DNA of 33,619 nucleotides, taken from assembly GCA_021849045.1 (NCBI GenBank), contig JAJZTK010000030.1:1-33619 (forward strand), written 5' to 3'. The DNA is from Deltaproteobacteria bacterium (lineage in GTDB: Bacteria; Desulfobacterota; Desulfuromonadia; Geobacterales; DSM-12255). The notes beneath the pieces were generated by a model. The model was not told the origin of the DNA, did not search any database, and was given only the letters and a program-made list of their open reading frames with translations. This document shows positions 32,142 to 33,619 of the stretch, piece by piece. The first letter of the stretch is position 1, and the number at the start of each line of letters is the position of its first letter. The position numbers were made by a program, and so were the translations under genes.

Positions 32142-32348
32142 TCACTCCGCCGGCTCGCCGCTGCCACGCTCCAGCCGTACGATCTCGTCGTTCTCCACCC
32201 GGAACCGGGCACCGAACTGATTGGTCCAGCTGTCCCCCTCGTCCAGCGGATAGGGAACCTCCCTGCGACCGAGAAACACTTCCTCGTCACCGATATAAGC
32301 AAACCAGTCAAGGTTGCCGGTCATCCAGATCTTGTTCTTTATCGCCAT
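32142..32348 (-). CDS. Small acidic protein upstream of the triheme cytochrome
   Basis: ATG 32348 follows AGGGGGAACC. The 68-residue product (MAIKNKIWMTGNLDWFAYIG, EEVFLGRREVPYPL, FGARFRVENDEIVRLERGSG) has a beta-strand pattern, no signal peptide and no cysteines. An overlapping open frame extends far upstream antisense to dapF, but only this C-terminal part has its own ribosome binding site and protein-like composition. Function unknown. It is the first gene of a probable two-gene unit with the cytochrome and is divergent from dapF. Confidence 0.7.
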   Translation of the reverse strand: MAIKNKIWMTGNLDWFAYIGDEEVFLGRREVPYPLDEGDSWTNQFGARFRVENDEIVRLERGSGEPAE

Positions 32349-32420
32349 GGTTCCCCCTGAATGTATTTGCTGTATTGAAACATAAACCGGGCAGCTGTTC
32401 AAGCGCTCCTGTGTTTTTGC

Positions 32421-32449
32421 TTGTTGGTTGTCGGCAATTTTGCTATGTA
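32421..32449 (+). promoter_or_regulatory. Candidate promoter of dapF
   Basis: TTGTTG (32421-32426), a 17-bp spacer and TATGTA (32444-32449) lie about 50 bp upstream of ATG 32502 in the 153-bp divergent gap. Confidence 0.4.
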
Positions 32450-32501
32450 TTTGCAATTCTAGCCCGGAAACGATCCCCATTGCACCAAAGGAGCCAGACC
32501 C

Positions 32502-33350
32502 ATGAAATTCACCAAGATGCACGGTGCCGGCAATGATTACGTCTATGTGAACTGTTTTGCCGAACCGGTTGAGAATCCCGCAGGCACCGCCATCAAGGTT
32601 TCCAACCGCAACTTCGGCATCGGCTCCGACGGCCTGATCCTGATCCTTCCCTCTGACAAGGCAGATGTGCGGATGCGGATGTTCAACAGCGACGGCTCGG
32701 AATCGGAAATGTGCGGCAATGGTATCCGCTGCGTGGCAAAATACGCCTATGACCACGGCATCGTGAGCAAAAAGGAAATCACCGCCGAAACCGGTGCCGG
32801 CATCCTGACCCTGCAGCTCTTCACCGGCAGCGACAACAAGGTGGAGCGGGTACGGGTCAACATGGGCAAGCCGCGGCTCACCAAGGCGGAGATCCCGATG
32901 ATGGGTGAGCCGCAGGGGGAGCAGACCGTCAACCAGCCGCTGAACATCCTGCATACCACCTTCAACATCACGACCGTTTCCATGGGGAATCCGCACTGTG
33001 TCATTTTCGTGGATGACGTCGAAACCTTCCAGGTGGAGAAGTACGGCCCGCTCATCGAGAACCACGACCTCTTCCCACGGCGGACCAATGTGGAGTTCGT
33101 CCAGATCATCTCCCGCACCGAGGTGCGCCAGCGGACCTGGGAGCGCGGTGCCGGCGAGACCCTGGCCTGCGGCACCGGCGCCAGCGCTGTCTGCGTGGCC
33201 GGAGCCCTCAACGGCCTGACCGAGAAGAGGATACGCAACCACCTCTCCGGCGGCGACCTGGAGCTGGAATGGGCCGAGGATGGCCACCTGTATATGACCG
33301 GTCCGGCAACCGAGGTCTTCTCCGGCGAAATCGACCTGACCAGGCTGTAA
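32502..33350 (+). CDS. dapF: Diaminopimelate epimerase
   Basis: This 282-residue PLP-independent epimerase converts LL- to meso-diaminopimelate for lysine and peptidoglycan synthesis. The N-terminus [19 protein letters not shown] is typical. The two active-site cysteines are C71 ([10 protein letters not shown]) and C223 ([11 protein letters not shown]). The MGNPHCV and RRTNVEFV motifs are present. The ribosome binding site is AAAGGAGCC before ATG 32502. Length is normal. It is a single-gene unit ended by a hairpin, with a HIT-family gene next. Confidence 0.97.
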   Translation: MKFTKMHGAGNDYVYVNCFAEPVENPAGTAIKVSNRNFGIGSDGLILILPSDKADVRMRMFNSDGSESEMCGNGIRCVAKYAYDHGIVSKKEITAETGAGILTLQLFTGSDNKVERVRVNMGKPRLTKAEIPMMGEPQGEQTVNQPLNILHTTFNITTVSMGNPHCVIFVDDVETFQVEKYGPLIENHDLFPRRTNVEFVQIISRTEVRQRTWERGAGETLACGTGASAVCVAGALNGLTEKRIRNHLSGGDLELEWAEDGHLYMTGPATEVFSGEIDLTRL

Positions 33351-33381
33351 TCCCTGGCAACGACGTGATGTATCATCTCAG

Positions 33382-33412
33382 AGGGCTAAAGGCGATTGCC
33401 TTTAGCCCTTTG
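33382..33412 (+). terminator. Hairpin terminator after dapF
   Basis: AGGGCTAAAGGC (33382-33393), loop GATT and GCCTTTAGCCCT (33398-33409) form a 12-bp perfect stem. The following TTGCCG is T-poor, so termination may be partial. It lies 18 bp before the next gene. Confidence 0.6.
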
Positions 33413-33429
33413 CCGTTCAGGAGGCGACA

Positions 33430-33619
33430 ATGACCGACTGCCCAATGTGCCGCAAGTGGAGTGACGACGCCGATCTCAGGATCGCGGAACTGGAGCGGTG
33501 CTATGTCCTCCTGAACCGCGACCAGTTTTTCTCCGGCTATACCTTTGTTTTTACCAAGCAGCATGTCACGGAGCTGTTCCACCTGGACCGCTCCACCCGG
33601 ATAGCCGTCATGGAGGAGG
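33430..33619 (+). CDS. HIT-family nucleotide-binding protein (3' end cut by window)
   Basis: ATG 33430 follows CAGGAGGCGAC and the frame is open for 63 codons to the right edge. The protein begins MTDCPMCRKWSDDADLRIAE and continues LERCYVLLNRDQFFSGYTFV then FTKQHVTELFHLDR. The CPMC pair, the LLNRDQFFSGYTFVF strand-helix and the KQHVTELFHLD segment match bacterial HIT proteins, which hydrolyse or transfer nucleotides. The HxHxH catalytic triad would be beyond the edge and could not be checked. Confidence 0.8.
   Translation, partial: MTDCPMCRKWSDDADLRIAELERCYVLLNRDQFFSGYTFVFTKQHVTELFHLDRSTRIAVMEE

Noticed and set aside
32349-33287. N-terminal extension of the 68-residue ORF to 381 residues
   Set aside because: The extension is antisense to dapF; ATG 32348 has its own strong ribosome binding site.

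Overview
This 33.6-kb window is a piece of a GC-rich bacterial chromosome, most probably from a Geobacteraceae-type member of the Desulfuromonadia (Deltaproteobacteria sensu lato). That is an inference from gene content: a CXXCH multiheme cytochrome, sigma-54-type two-component regulators, pyruvate phosphate dikinase, two-subunit GlyRS, a NEW3/TIG repeat surface protein and a LarE/Rrf2 pair. No rRNA, tRNA, CRISPR array or prophage was seen.

Left part (1-3.99 kb): a repetitive exported surface protein that runs off the left edge on the minus strand, a small DUF5659-like gene upstream of it, a 178-bp MITE-like element with terminal inverted repeats and an exact 8-bp flanking duplication, and two small secreted or membrane proteins. 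From 3.99 to 6.76 kb are an orphan LuxE-like acyl-protein synthetase behind a possible sigma-54 promoter and an orphan CheB. From 6.82 to 8.93 kb lie the remains of a decayed locus: a truncated exported protein, a frameshifted TPR/beta-barrel gene, a HEAT-like membrane protein and a broken dual-specificity phosphatase. Its character suggests envelope or polysaccharide export.

Middle part (9-19 kb): a higBA toxin-antitoxin pair whose promoter predicts a leaderless toxin mRNA, mutM, a divergent ABC-F ATPase, a second (RelE/ParE-type) toxin-antitoxin pair, glyQ-glyS, ppdK and a small TPR-like lipoprotein. Strong terminators follow glyS and ppdK. From 19 to 24.1 kb a minus-strand operon, dusB - NtrB-like kinase - NtrC-like regulator - isochorismatase-family hydrolase, resembles the nifR3-ntrBC arrangement of alphaproteobacteria. 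A perfect 20-bp inverted repeat fills the kinase/regulator junction. Upstream of it is a protein with two degenerate receiver domains.

Right part (24.2-33.6 kb): a DUF362/ferredoxin protein, hpt and a zinc-ribbon membrane protein on the plus strand; polA with a DUF4177 gene directly upstream on the minus strand; a small conserved-looking ORF and an Hsp20 chaperone; a second inverted-repeat element; larE behind an Fe-S-type Rrf2 regulator with a terminator between them; a triheme cytochrome with a small partner; dapF; and the start of a HIT-family gene cut by the right edge. Most genes are housekeeping. The accessory interest is in the mobile or repeat elements, the toxin-antitoxin loci, the eroded locus and several regulatory structures.
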